Of a stretch of 64,000 nt of DNA, positions 1 through 7,739 are shown in pieces; the stretch's first letter is position 1; every line of letters starts with the position of its first letter. A program made the translations under genes and the position numbers. The notes under the pieces are model-generated. The model was given only the letters and a program-made list of their open reading frames with translations. It did not search any database and was not told where the DNA came from. Source of the stretch: Symploca sp. SIO3C6 (GTDB lineage Bacteria > Cyanobacteriota > Cyanobacteriia > Cyanobacteriales > Coleofasciculaceae); the NCBI GenBank assembly GCA_010692425.1, contig JAAHHJ010000002.1:248001-312000 (forward strand), written 5' to 3'.

Positions 1-54
1 TATGCCGGTGCTGAGACAGTGGTACATCGAGATAATTTGGTTTTGAGTAATTGA
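1..54 (+). CDS. C-terminal tail of a gene entering from the left
   Basis: The first 17 codons are open and read YAGAETVVHRDNLVLSN before a TGA stop. The start of the gene lies outside the window. I do not recognise the protein from this tail, and it could be chance reading frame. Confidence 0.3.
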   Translation, partial: YAGAETVVHRDNLVLSN

Positions 55-355
55 AGTGCCTAGGGCAAGGTTGAGATAGAGAGAGTTTTTGGAGAAGATT
101 TTGATTATGAAATGCTTATGTATCAAGCATTTTAGGCTAAATAGCTATTGGCAACAGTTTTGCTGATTTTTTTTTGAGAATGTGTGAAAAATTTGCTGTA
201 ATCTTTTCTGCAACTAGCTTTTAACCAATTCCCTAGCCCCAAACTCAAGTGATTTAAGGTTATGATCAACGCATCAGGGTTGAAACCTTAAGTTTCTGTT
301 CCAATGCCCTCCCTGGTTCTACTAGCTGACTAGCTTTTCATTGGTCAGTTAGTCT

Positions 356-529
356 GTGTCCTACGCCAATAGCTGGGATGAACTCAGGAAAGAAAAGTTT
401 GCCACTAAGTTAGGAGCCACTTTCCCGACAATCAATCGTTGGGAAAATGGCAGAGCTACCCCGTCACCAATGGTAGTGATGCTTATTGACAGAGTAACCC
501 AGGACTTAGGCAAGCGAGATAGGAGCTAA
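356..529 (+). pseudogene. Truncated helix-turn-helix (XRE-like) regulator fragment
   Basis: Translation from a GTG at 356 gives 57 residues containing FATKLGATFPTINRWENGRA, which resembles the recognition-helix half of Cro/C1-type HTH domains common in cyanobacteria (FAxKLGVTFPTINRWENG). The first helices of the domain are missing or replaced by unrelated residues, so I read this as a remnant rather than a working repressor. It lies directly upstream of a kinase remnant, in a stretch that has clearly been rearranged. A very short functional protein is possible but unlikely. Confidence 0.5.
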
Positions 530-608
530 TGGCACAAAATTGCTCGCAGAGTAAAAAAGACGAAAGCAAGAGCAACTGTCAAAGATAAAAAATTATCCAA
601 TTAGGGCA

Positions 609-734
609 ATGATCCAAGAAGGTAAGAATCGGGAAGAGCAAGATCAGCTCAATCAGCTTCTGAGTAAAGATGGACGTTATCAAATTGTCAAGTTTTTGAA
701 GGAAGGAGGTTTTGGTAAAACATGGGAGGTATAG
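609..734 (+). pseudogene. Ser/Thr protein kinase N-terminal fragment, cut off by a repeat element
   Basis: The 41-residue reading frame from ATG 609 ends GRYQIVKFLKEGGFGKTWEV and then stops. GRYQI followed by EGGFG is the start of the N-lobe of bacterial (PknB/Hanks-type) kinases, the glycine-rich ATP loop. Everything after the loop, including the VAIK lysine and the catalytic lobe, is absent. The frame runs into a stop exactly where the 42-bp repeat of the adjacent fold-back element begins (731), so insertion or rearrangement of that element probably destroyed the gene. No continuation of the kinase is visible beyond 1090. Confidence 0.6.
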
Positions 735-1090
735 CGCTGCGCGCTGGGGTACTTACAAGTTAGGATATATCTATAGCGCTGCGCGCTGGGGTACTTACAA
801 GTTAGGATATATCTAGAGTCACCTAAAACTAGATTTATTTATGGCTCACCCTTACTCTCAGGATTTGCGCCTACGTGCCCTCTATTTAATCACTAGCGGT
901 ATGTCGATAAGTAAAGTTAGTCGAACGCTAGATATTAGCAGAACTACCCTCTATAAATGGCGAGCTAGTGATTAAATAGAGGGCACGTAGGCGCAAATCC
1001 TGAGAGTAAGGGTGAGCCATAAATAAATCTAGTTTTAGGTGACTCTAGATATATCCTAACTTGTAAGTACCCCAGCGCGCAGCGCTATAG
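731..1090. mobile_element. Fold-back element built from a transposase-gene start
   Basis: A 42-bp unit starting ATAGCGCTGCGCGC is present twice in tandem (731-772 and 773-814). From 771 to 897 the sequence is repeated as an exact reverse complement at 964-1090: 127-bp arms around a 66-base spacer (898-963). The arms carry the first codons of a transposase gene and its upstream terminal region. The whole thing therefore looks like the left end of an IS630-type element present head-to-head with an inverted copy of itself. It follows the kinase fragment directly. Confidence 0.8.
841..975 (+). pseudogene. Transposase N-terminus (IS630-like HTH), stop created by the inverted arm
   Basis: The 44 residues begin MAHPYSQDLRLRALYLITSG and continue with MSISKVSRTLDISRTTLYKW, a helix-turn-helix typical of the N-terminus of IS630-family transposases. 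The reading frame then enters the right inverted arm, picks up four unrelated codons and stops at TAA 973-975. The DDE catalytic part is missing. The family assignment rests only on the N-terminal motif; other HTH transposases are possible. Confidence 0.7.
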
Positions 1091-1142
1091 CTAGTGCCAT
1101 TTGTTGTCCGAGAGTTGGATAAATTCGATATCGGTAGCGTGC

Positions 1143-1187
1143 TTTCATGGTTATTGTACACAATAAATCCGTACAATAACCATGAAA
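1143..1187. promoter_or_regulatory. 17-bp inverted repeat overlapping the start codon of the RHH gene
   Basis: Bases 1143-1159 (TTTCATGGTTATTGTAC) are the exact reverse complement of 1171-1187, with an 11-base spacer. The right arm contains the ATG of the small ribbon-helix-helix gene at 1182. A perfect dyad at the start of a gene for a predicted dyad-binding protein suggests an autoregulatory operator. It could equally be an RNA hairpin that hides the start codon. Confidence 0.55.
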
Positions 1188-1322
1188 AAACGGGTAGATT
1201 TTCGACTTGAGGAATTCGAGCTTAAAATCCTTGAGGAGTACTGTGCAGCAGTCGGTAGAACCAAGTCCGATGTTCTCAGAGAGTTAATTAGGTCGCTCAG
1301 TAGAAGGAAAAAGCCGTCCTAG
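1182..1322 (+). CDS. Small ribbon-helix-helix (CopG/Arc-like) protein
   Basis: A 46-residue protein: MKKRVDFRLEEFELKILEEY, then CAAVGRTKSDVLRELIRSL and a basic tail. A short basic strand (KKRVDFRL) followed by two amphipathic helices with GRTKSDVLRELIRSL is the ribbon-helix-helix pattern, in which the N-terminal strand pairs in a dimer and enters the major groove. Such small proteins act as DNA-binding repressors, often in toxin-antitoxin or mobile-element settings. No toxin gene follows; the stop codon sits in a terminator hairpin. The start is fixed by the ATG inside the right arm of a 17-bp dyad. Confidence 0.6.
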   Translation: MKKRVDFRLEEFELKILEEYCAAVGRTKSDVLRELIRSLSRRKKPS

Positions 1323-1350
1323 AAGGACGGGGCTTCAGACTCATTTTTTT
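1311..1350 (+). terminator. Rho-independent terminator after the RHH gene
   Basis: The stem CCGTCCT / AGGACGG (1314-1320 and 1324-1330) is closed by a 3-base loop and followed by a run of seven T at 1344-1350. The stop codon of the RHH gene is inside the loop. Similar CCGTCC hairpins occur at the right ends of cyanobacterial IS200/IS605 elements, so this may also be an element end. Confidence 0.65.
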
Positions 1351-1376
1351 GGTGAAGGGAATACATCGCACAACAA

Positions 1377-1402
1377 ACCCCCGTCTGACTATGGATGGGG
1401 GT
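1377..1402 (-). terminator. Terminator hairpin for the DUF2854 gene
   Basis: ACCCCCG (1377-1383) pairs with GGGGGT (1397-1402). Read on the minus strand the stem is followed by TTGTTG. It lies 11 bases past the DUF2854 stop codon. Confidence 0.45.
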
Positions 1403-1412
1403 AAAGGATTTT

Positions 1413-2006
1413 TCAAGTCTTAGCAATCTCTGGGAGAGTGGCAATCAGCGCAACTTCCACCTGCTCTTCCTCTGGTTGCGTCAATTCTACTCTGATCCCA
1501 GGACCGAAAAATTTCTCCATTTTTTCGCGTTTTTGTTGCCAAAAATCAAAATTAATCAGCGGTGATTCAAATTCCAATACTAAAGCATAAGAACCGTCAA
1601 TCTCGATTTCTCGTAAGCCTTTTAGCACTGGTCTTTCCTCATCAGTGGGGGATAAATCAAGACGCTCAAGAGATTCATCAAGATGAGCCTGTTGACCATA
1701 ACGATATCGCATTACGTCTTGGCGTACCTGGTTCTGAGTAGAAGTTGCTTGTTGCTCCCGCAGTTTTAGCACAGCAGGAGTTGTCGGCTGACTCAAACCT
1801 ACTGGCTTTAATTCAGCTGCTTTCAGAGCAAGCCCCCCTAGTAAAATTGGCGCTCCGTAGAAGAAACCAATCAGATTTAAGGTGGCATTGTCAGTGGCGT
1901 AGGCAATAAAACCCATGAGGGTGAGAAGTCCACCAATATACAAGCCTAAAGTTCCTAAGGAGGTTTGAGGTAATATTTTCACTCTAAGTATTCCACGAGC
2001 AATCAC
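1413..2006 (-). CDS. DUF2854 membrane protein
   Basis: This 197-residue protein belongs to DUF2854, a family of cyanobacteria and chloroplasts with no settled function. The N-terminal third has two predicted membrane segments (roughly residues 15-37 and 43-62), with the family hallmark ATDNATLNLIGFFYGAPILL between and within them, followed by GGLALKAAELKP. The C-terminal two thirds (about 70-197) are soluble and acidic. The length matches the family. It has its own terminator and is not in an obvious operon; the next gene (2103) diverges from it. Confidence 0.85.
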   Translation of the reverse strand: MIARGILRVKILPQTSLGTLGLYIGGLLTLMGFIAYATDNATLNLIGFFYGAPILLGGLALKAAELKPVGLSQPTTPAVLKLREQQATSTQNQVRQDVMRYRYGQQAHLDESLERLDLSPTDEERPVLKGLREIEIDGSYALVLEFESPLINFDFWQQKREKMEKFFGPGIRVELTQPEEEQVEVALIATLPEIAKT

Positions 2007-2102
2007 TTTGCTCTATTATCCTTGTATGCGGTAAAATCATATTCCAGCCTGCTCTCAAACTTGTTCCCTAATTGCGTTAATTTTGATATAAGGTAAAAAA
2101 AT

Positions 2103-2288
2103 ATGGATCTAAAAAAGATTAAAGAAAGAATTACTCTGATTGAAAGTAAACGCGAGTCTTTGGTTCAACTTTTGGAGCAGCCGGATTTGGGCAATCTCAG
2201 GATTGATGTCAACCAGGCACTAGAGGAGTTAGATGATTTAATCGATGAATTTAAGCGTACCTTTCCTGATCAAACTAAAGCTAGTTAG
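2103..2288 (+). CDS. Small conserved helical protein, function unknown
   Basis: A 61-residue protein, MDLKKIKERITLIESKRESL and onward, almost entirely charged and predicted helical with heptad-like leucine spacing; probably a short coiled coil. It has no signal peptide, membrane segment or catalytic motif. Small proteins of this type are common unannotated genes in cyanobacteria, but I cannot name a family. An A-rich tract precedes the ATG and no strong Shine-Dalgarno is seen. It diverges from the DUF2854 gene, so the 96-base gap (2007-2102) should contain both promoters. Confidence 0.55.
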   Translation: MDLKKIKERITLIESKRESLVQLLEQPDLGNLRIDVNQALEELDDLIDEFKRTFPDQTKAS

Positions 2289-2385
2289 TGAAGATAAGTA
2301 GGGAGCCACTGCTGTTAAGAGCTCCCCTGATTACTAGTAGAAAATTCTAGTAGAAAAGCTTTAAGATTTTTTTTATAACTTTTCC

Positions 2386-2805
2386 TCAATGTTTGGCCTT
2401 CTGAAGTCCTAGCTCTTGGACAAGGTTAATCAAGTCAGTGGTGGCAGCATCTTTCGCACAAACCGCATCAACTTCGACGTTGTGGCTAACAAATTCTCTA
2501 CGAGGATCTTCTAAAGAAGAGAAGGCAATAATTTGAGTGTGAGGTTCGATGCTTTTGATGTGGGCAGAGGCACTGACACCGTCCATCACTGGCATTTGCA
2601 TATCCATAATAATCACATTCGGGCGTTCACGCTCAACCATCTCAATGGCTTCTTTACCGTTACAAGCAAGACCAACCAGTTCAATATTGTTCTGCATTGA
2701 AAAAGCCGACTTAAGACTGAAGCGGGTCAGAGCGTGGTCATCAACTACGAGAAGGCGTACGACAGATTGCTGACAGGACAACATAACGTAAGACTCAATC
2801 TTCAT
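2386..2805 (-). CDS. Stand-alone receiver-domain response regulator
   Basis: The 139 residues form one CheY-like receiver domain and nothing else. The acidic pair is D22-D23 (LLVVDDHA), the phosphoacceptor is D68 (VIIMDMQMPVMDG), followed by the conserved Ser in IIAFSS and the Lys in VCAKDA. The sequence resembles NarL/FixJ-type receivers, but the DNA-binding domain is absent and the protein ends 15-20 residues after the last strand. It probably passes a signal by protein contact, for example in a phosphorelay or motility system. No kinase gene is adjacent. The start could also be the second Met (residue 8). Confidence 0.85.
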   Translation of the reverse strand: MKIESYVMLSCQQSVVRLLVVDDHALTRFSLKSAFSMQNNIELVGLACNGKEAIEMVERERPNVIIMDMQMPVMDGVSASAHIKSIEPHTQIIAFSSLEDPRREFVSHNVEVDAVCAKDAATTDLINLVQELGLQKAKH

Positions 2806-3071
2806 GCTATTACTAAAGTGTATAGGGTGGTATCTTTATCGGGATCTACCGTTCGAGTTAGTTATTAAGATACAGATATCTTCTATTCGATCAGAAGATA
2901 AGTAAAGTTACTTGGACATTGATTTTAATTTGGTTGAAGACTTAGTGTTATGGCAATTGACCTTCATTTGGGCAGTTATCCCCAAGAACAAACTTTCGGA
3001 GCATTAAAAACAACAACCGTACTGCGGCAAGTCTTGCTACTCTTAACGATAAATAACTAGGTACTAAATCT

Positions 3072-4580
3072 ATGCAGATCCAAACCCCCGAATGGGTTAA
3101 GCACGCAGTTTTCTACCAAATATTCCCAGATCGTTTTGCCAAGAGCAAGCAGCCGCGTGAAACGAAGATCTCCCACAAGGAATCACACATTTCTCACTTT
3201 GTTCCCCTAGAACCTTGGGATGCTACTCCCACACTACAGGGTTATAAGGGCGGTGATTTATGGGGCGTTATCGAAGAACTTGATTACTTACAAGAACTAG
3301 GAATTAATGCAATTTACTTCACCCCCATCTTTCAATCTGCCTGTAATCATCGCTATCATACCCATGACTATTTTCAAGTTGATCCCCTATTAGGTGGTAA
3401 CGGGGCTTTGATGGAACTATTAGAAGAGTGCCATCAACGGGATATGAAAGTGGTACTCGATGGCGTCTTTAACCATGCCAGTCGCGGCTTTTTCTTTTTT
3501 AATGACATCCTAGAAAATGGTCCCTATTCCCCTTGGTTGGATTGGTTTAAAATAGAGGATTGGCCTTTATCTGCCTACGATGGCTCGAAACCAGCAAACT
3601 ATGTTGGTTGGGCAGGCAATCGCGCTTTGCCTGTATTCAACCACGAAAACCCCCTGGTTAGGGAATACATTATGGAAATTGCCGAATATTGGATTAAGCT
3701 GGGTATCGATGGCTGGCGTCTGGATGTGCCTTTTGAGATTAAAGTTCCCGGCTTTTGGCAAGAATTCCGAGAAAGGGTTAAAGCTATTAACCCAGAGGCT
3801 TACATTGTTGGGGAAGTTTGGGAAGAGGCTACGCAATGGTTAGATGGCAGCCAATTTGATGGGGTAATGAACTATATGTTTACCGCACCAACTATTGCTT
3901 TTAGCGCTGGTGATCGCGTAGTGATAGAATATGTTGAAAAGCAATCTTACGGTCCCTACCCTCCTCTTGATGCTGCTGGATATGGGGCAAAAATAGAACA
4001 GCTACTACAATTATACCCCTGGGAAATTCAACTAACTCAACTCAACCTTCTTGCCAGTCACGATACTGCACGCCTGCTTTCAATTGCCAGTGGCGGGAAA
4101 ATATCTCCTCTAGAAGAAGCCCTCGAAAGTGTTAAGTTAGCAACTTTACTGCTCTTGACTTTTCCAGGTTCACCAAGTATTTATTATGGCGATGAAGTTG
4201 GTCTTGCTGGTGCAGTCGATCCTGACTCCCGTCGAGGTTTTCCCACAGAAATCCAATGGAATAGGGATGTTTTGGAGTATCACAAGCAACTAATTCGCCT
4301 GCGTCATTCTCATCAGGCTCTGCGTGTGGGTAGTTATAAAATACTCTTGAGTGAGGGTATGCTTTATGTCTTCGCACGGCAACTAGAAGAAGAAGAGCTA
4401 ATTATTGCTGTTAATGCTGGCACCGAAAGTGCAAAAGTAAGTTTCGAGGTTTCGGGATTAGTATCCAAACCTAACCACATCCTGTTTGGTAGTGGTCAAC
4501 TAGAATGGAATACTGAAGGTGAAGCTAGTTATTTAAGTTTAGAAGTACCACCACGTACTAGTTGTGTCTTGGGAAGTTAG
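3072..4580 (+). CDS. Glycoside hydrolase family 13 (neopullulanase/cyclomaltodextrinase-like)
   Basis: This 502-residue alpha-amylase-family enzyme should hydrolyse alpha-1,4 glucans or cyclodextrins, consistent with glycogen-derived maltodextrin use. The four GH13 regions are present: DGVFNH (130-135), GWRLDVP with the nucleophile D218, VGEVWE with the acid/base E248, and ASHDT with the stabiliser D331. The start WVKHAVFYQIFPDRFAKS is typical of neopullulanase and cyclomaltodextrinase subfamilies, but the usual extra N-terminal starch-binding domain is absent, so the protein begins directly with the barrel. A C-terminal beta domain (about 420-502) is present. No signal peptide, so it is cytoplasmic. 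It stands alone as a transcription unit. Confidence 0.88.
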   Translation: MQIQTPEWVKHAVFYQIFPDRFAKSKQPRETKISHKESHISHFVPLEPWDATPTLQGYKGGDLWGVIEELDYLQELGINAIYFTPIFQSACNHRYHTHDYFQVDPLLGGNGALMELLEECHQRDMKVVLDGVFNHASRGFFFFNDILENGPYSPWLDWFKIEDWPLSAYDGSKPANYVGWAGNRALPVFNHENPLVREYIMEIAEYWIKLGIDGWRLDVPFEIKVPGFWQEFRERVKAINPEAYIVGEVWEEATQWLDGSQFDGVMNYMFTAPTIAFSAGDRVVIEYVEKQSYGPYPPLDAAGYGAKIEQLLQLYPWEIQLTQLNLLASHDTARLLSIASGGKISPLEEALESVKLATLLLLTFPGSPSIYYGDEVGLAGAVDPDSRRGFPTEIQWNRDVLEYHKQLIRLRHSHQALRVGSYKILLSEGMLYVFARQLEEEELIIAVNAGTESAKVSFEVSGLVSKPNHILFGSGQLEWNTEGEASYLSLEVPPRTSCVLGS

Positions 4581-4760
4581 AAAGCAACAAAGTTGAAGAT
4601 TATAACTTAATATCGATTCCCTAGATGTCTACTGCAAATACTGTTTAAGTAGTAATCCTTGAGTAAAAAATAATAGGTAATAAGCAGTTGGATATATAGC
4701 AATTCTCTTTCTAGCGTGAGATACATTTCATTCTCTTACCTGTTGAGTGTTCTCTGTTAA

Positions 4761-4991
4761 GAGTTTCTAGATTTAGAGGTTCGTCGTTGGCGCTGCCCAT
4801 CTTGTCACCTCGAAAATGATCGAGATGGGAATGCCGCATTAAATATTAAAAGGGTTGGGAGTTCAACCCTAGGCGTAGGAGATGTCAGACAGGCTTTGCC
4901 TGCAATCTCACCCTTGATGCCTGAATCCCACGAATTCAATTCGTGGGAGTGGCTCAACCCTATGGAATTAGCTTTGCTGCTAGCCCTTTGA
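4761..4991 (+). pseudogene. TnpB (IS200/IS605 OrfB) C-terminal remnant
   Basis: An open frame without a start reads EVRRWRCPSCHLENDRDGNA followed by ALNILKRVG. CPSC and RDxNAALNIL are the zinc-finger and last RuvC motif of TnpB, the RNA-guided nuclease of IS200/IS605 elements. The rest of the protein is missing upstream, where unrelated sequence with a stop (4758-4760) precedes it. The downstream part contains a perfect 11-bp palindromic hairpin (4926-4948, TCCCACGAATT and its complement), typical of element right ends. This is a dead 3' fragment, though an RNA from it could still be made. Confidence 0.8.
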
Positions 4992-5056
4992 ATTAATCCC
5001 ATGCTCTAGGTAGTGTGCATTTAAAGTTTATATTTATCTGGTTGCATAAGAATTGT

Positions 5057-6784
5057 TTAAACCTTCTCCAAGAACGTCTGAACTTTACCATCTGGACTAA
5101 GAACCACGCGAATTCTAGGATAACTTTCCTTCTCTACTGGAGAAACAAACGGTTCACCAACTAAAGGTAAATCCATTTTTTCTATATATTCTCCTGCCGC
5201 CCTTCCAAGGGGAATAATCTTTTGAATTGAACCATCTGTATTCAAAAACAGACTATATTCCAGACTTTTCTCCAACTCAGAAGGCGGTTCCCATCGCTGC
5301 TGGAAATATTTTCTAACTTCTGCCACCTGGGGGATATTGTCAAACAGATTATTATTCTCAGCAGAACCATCAACATTGTTAACTGAAACCGATTCAGGAA
5401 ACTCCAAAGCCTCTGGAGCAGAAGCATCAGGTAGGGAAGCCGATGTCGTAACTAAGTTTTTGGCAATCTCAGGAACAAAGGGAACTGGTTCAAGAGTTGG
5501 TAAATTCAAAGAGGGCTGAGGCGTTACAGAGGAAATTGGTTGCTCCTGAAGTGGGGTTAGTTCATTTTCCTCTACAGGAGATGGAGTTGACTCGAGACTT
5601 GGCAGTGCCGGTAACTTAGGTGTTGTTGGTATCAGAGATACACTTGCTGGAGTCTGTGCATTCTCTAGGGGGGAAGAAGAACCTATCTGGTTGGGAGTTT
5701 GAGGAGCAGGGCTTTGAGCTTGACTCACCCTAGTAGTAGTAGCAGCAGGAGGCTTTGGTTTAATAGTTATACTTTCAGGAGTTTGTCTTTGGGGTGTTGG
5801 TGGTGCCAAACGGGGAAGATTGGGAGCCTTTACCGGAGCAGGTGGCGGCAGCTTGGGTGAGGATGCTAGAGGGGTTGGTAATCTCGGTGTTGGTAAGGGG
5901 GCAGGTGGTTGTGGCGCAACTGGCGTTGGCACCTTAGCAGTAAGCTGATTATCAAGGGTGGGAATCGGCTCTGGAGTAGACTCTTGAGCCGTGATTGGTG
6001 AAGCTTCTTCTGGATTAGACTCAGACGGCTGGAGTAATTTAACCCCAACTGTAGTTGCACTCACCGCCAAAATAATACCTGCTGCTGCCCGTGTCCAAAG
6101 GGGTAGATTTTGCTTGCTGCTAACCTGATTTAGTTTAGGTAATGCTATAAATTGAGCAGCATATTCCTCTAAGGCAGTAGCTAAGTCAAATAGTTGCAAC
6201 ACACTGAGTGTAACTACGGCTCCAGATTCCTCAGTAGCCAACTGACCTAAAAAAAGTTCGTGGGTAACTAAACTTCTTGGTTGCAGGTAGATTTGGCTAG
6301 CAACAGCTTGGGATTTAACAGTTGAAAGTTGAGGCTCTAATTCTTGGCTACGGATTGTTAAGGAATCCTCCAACTCATCTAATTGTTCTGATGAAGCTTG
6401 AGCAAGTTTAGGGGGAGGTAGAGGAGTTGTAAAATCCACTTGCGGATCATTCTGATGCAGCTGTTGAGCAGACGTAGAACTAGCCTCGCTATTTGGTGTT
6501 ATTTGCGGTAGGGGAATTGGTTGAGCCTGCCGTTGGACAAGGAATTCCTGTACATAGTTATTAACAGCTTCATGCAAAATTTCCAGCTCAGTGTGATCAC
6601 CATGGATGGTAACTTGTTTGTCTTCTGGCTGTCGCGGATCGTCAAAGCACAGCTCAAAGTGTAGTTCCTTGAGCGCTGATTGCCCCATCCAGCGAGATAG
6701 GGGCGAAACTTTTGCCACAATCTCTAGTGTGCAGGTGGGAGGAGTATAACGTCGCACAACTGAATTAGAAAACAAAATAGTCAT
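5057..6784 (-). CDS. DUF4335 protein with proline-rich linker
   Basis: 575 residues. The N-terminus (MTILFSNSVVRRYTPPTCTL and about 200 more residues) matches DUF4335, a cyanobacterial family of unknown function regularly encoded next to DUF3038. One membrane segment follows at about 228-252 (TRAAAGIILAVSATTVGVKL), then about 200 residues rich in Pro, Thr, Ser and Gln, and a conserved C-terminal block of about 110 residues (EVRKYFQQRWEPPSELEKSL and after). The layout suggests a cytoplasmic N-terminal domain and a long flexible arm outside the membrane. It is the second gene of a two-gene unit with the DUF3038 gene, 74 bases apart. Confidence 0.85.
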   Translation of the reverse strand: MTILFSNSVVRRYTPPTCTLEIVAKVSPLSRWMGQSALKELHFELCFDDPRQPEDKQVTIHGDHTELEILHEAVNNYVQEFLVQRQAQPIPLPQITPNSEASSTSAQQLHQNDPQVDFTTPLPPPKLAQASSEQLDELEDSLTIRSQELEPQLSTVKSQAVASQIYLQPRSLVTHELFLGQLATEESGAVVTLSVLQLFDLATALEEYAAQFIALPKLNQVSSKQNLPLWTRAAAGIILAVSATTVGVKLLQPSESNPEEASPITAQESTPEPIPTLDNQLTAKVPTPVAPQPPAPLPTPRLPTPLASSPKLPPPAPVKAPNLPRLAPPTPQRQTPESITIKPKPPAATTTRVSQAQSPAPQTPNQIGSSSPLENAQTPASVSLIPTTPKLPALPSLESTPSPVEENELTPLQEQPISSVTPQPSLNLPTLEPVPFVPEIAKNLVTTSASLPDASAPEALEFPESVSVNNVDGSAENNNLFDNIPQVAEVRKYFQQRWEPPSELEKSLEYSLFLNTDGSIQKIIPLGRAAGEYIEKMDLPLVGEPFVSPVEKESYPRIRVVLSPDGKVQTFLEKV

Positions 6785-6858
6785 TGGTCATTACTCATTG
6801 GTCAGTGACAACAAGAGGAAAAACTAGGGACAAATGACTAAAGACTGAGAAAAAACAA

Positions 6859-7494
6859 CTAAGACCCTTGCTCAAGTAAGGCTAGCCAGAGGCGCTGGGG
6901 ACCGTTGGGGCTGCTGTAGAACAGCAAATCAATCAGTAGCTTAAGAGCCAACTGAGTTAGTTGAGCAGAAGAAGTTGTTTCTCCTTTGTCTATACGCTCC
7001 TGATAGATATTGCTAAAGGTATCAAGATAATCTCCCAACAAAGCTGCACGGTGTACTTCAGTGTTTTGTTGAGTCATTTGTTCAAGTAGAGCAACAGCAC
7101 GACGGATGAGTTCGTGATGCTGTTTAGCTAACTGGCAGATGATCAGCACAAGCGCTCGCGCCTCTTCTACATCTAACTTTTTACGCCCCCCTGAACTTTT
7201 GCGCAGAGGGTTGGACTGACGCAGACGCCAAAGACTAACTCGATCTGTTACCATTGACTCTAAATTCAACTCAGCTGCGGCTTGCAGCATCTCCTCAGAA
7301 CCAATGCCCGCTAAGGCCTCTAGTCCGAGTAAAATCAAATCCAGACGGGCCTTGATATTATTAAGCTGCATTGCTTCTGGAGCTTGACCTAGAGGCAAAT
7401 CCTTCCAGGGAGGAGCCGGTGTCAGCGTCTTGGGAGTAGAGCGCATATATTTAGAGTAAGGAGGCACATCAGTATTGGCTGTTGCCGTTACCAA
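6859..7494 (-). CDS. DUF3038 protein
   Basis: A 211-residue, mostly helical soluble protein that matches DUF3038, found only in cyanobacteria and normally followed by DUF4335, as here. Conserved-looking stretches include RLDLILLGLEALAGIGSEEM (about 50-69) and the basic patch LRKSSGGRKKLDVEEARALV. No enzyme motif is visible. The persistent pairing with a membrane-anchored partner suggests the two proteins work together, but that is inference. The first 35 residues are low in conservation signs, so the start may be further in (Met17 is in frame). Confidence 0.82.
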   Translation of the reverse strand: MVTATANTDVPPYSKYMRSTPKTLTPAPPWKDLPLGQAPEAMQLNNIKARLDLILLGLEALAGIGSEEMLQAAAELNLESMVTDRVSLWRLRQSNPLRKSSGGRKKLDVEEARALVLIICQLAKQHHELIRRAVALLEQMTQQNTEVHRAALLGDYLDTFSNIYQERIDKGETTSSAQLTQLALKLLIDLLFYSSPNGPQRLWLALLEQGS

Positions 7495-7739
7495 TCCTGA
7501 AACAGGAATACCGGAGTTTACGGCAAATTTCTAGACGCCAGTTAAAGGTGAAAAGTTTGCAGTTAGAAGATTAGAATATGGAAACTTCAACAATCTTATA
7601 ACCTTACAGCCAACAACCCTTCATTAGACTTTTCATCAAAGTCGGGTAAAGGGCAAGGGTAAAAGGTAAAGAAGCTCTTTTTACCTTTTACATGCAAACC
7701 TTTTCTTTATCTCTTGCAAAAGATACTTGTGCAAGAGGT

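Noticed and set aside
1182-1322. Antitoxin of a toxin-antitoxin pair
   Set aside because: No toxin-like gene follows; the gene ends in its own terminator.
3567-3843. Overlapping frames on both strands within the GH13 gene
   Set aside because: They lie wholly inside a well-conserved enzyme gene and have no protein-like content.
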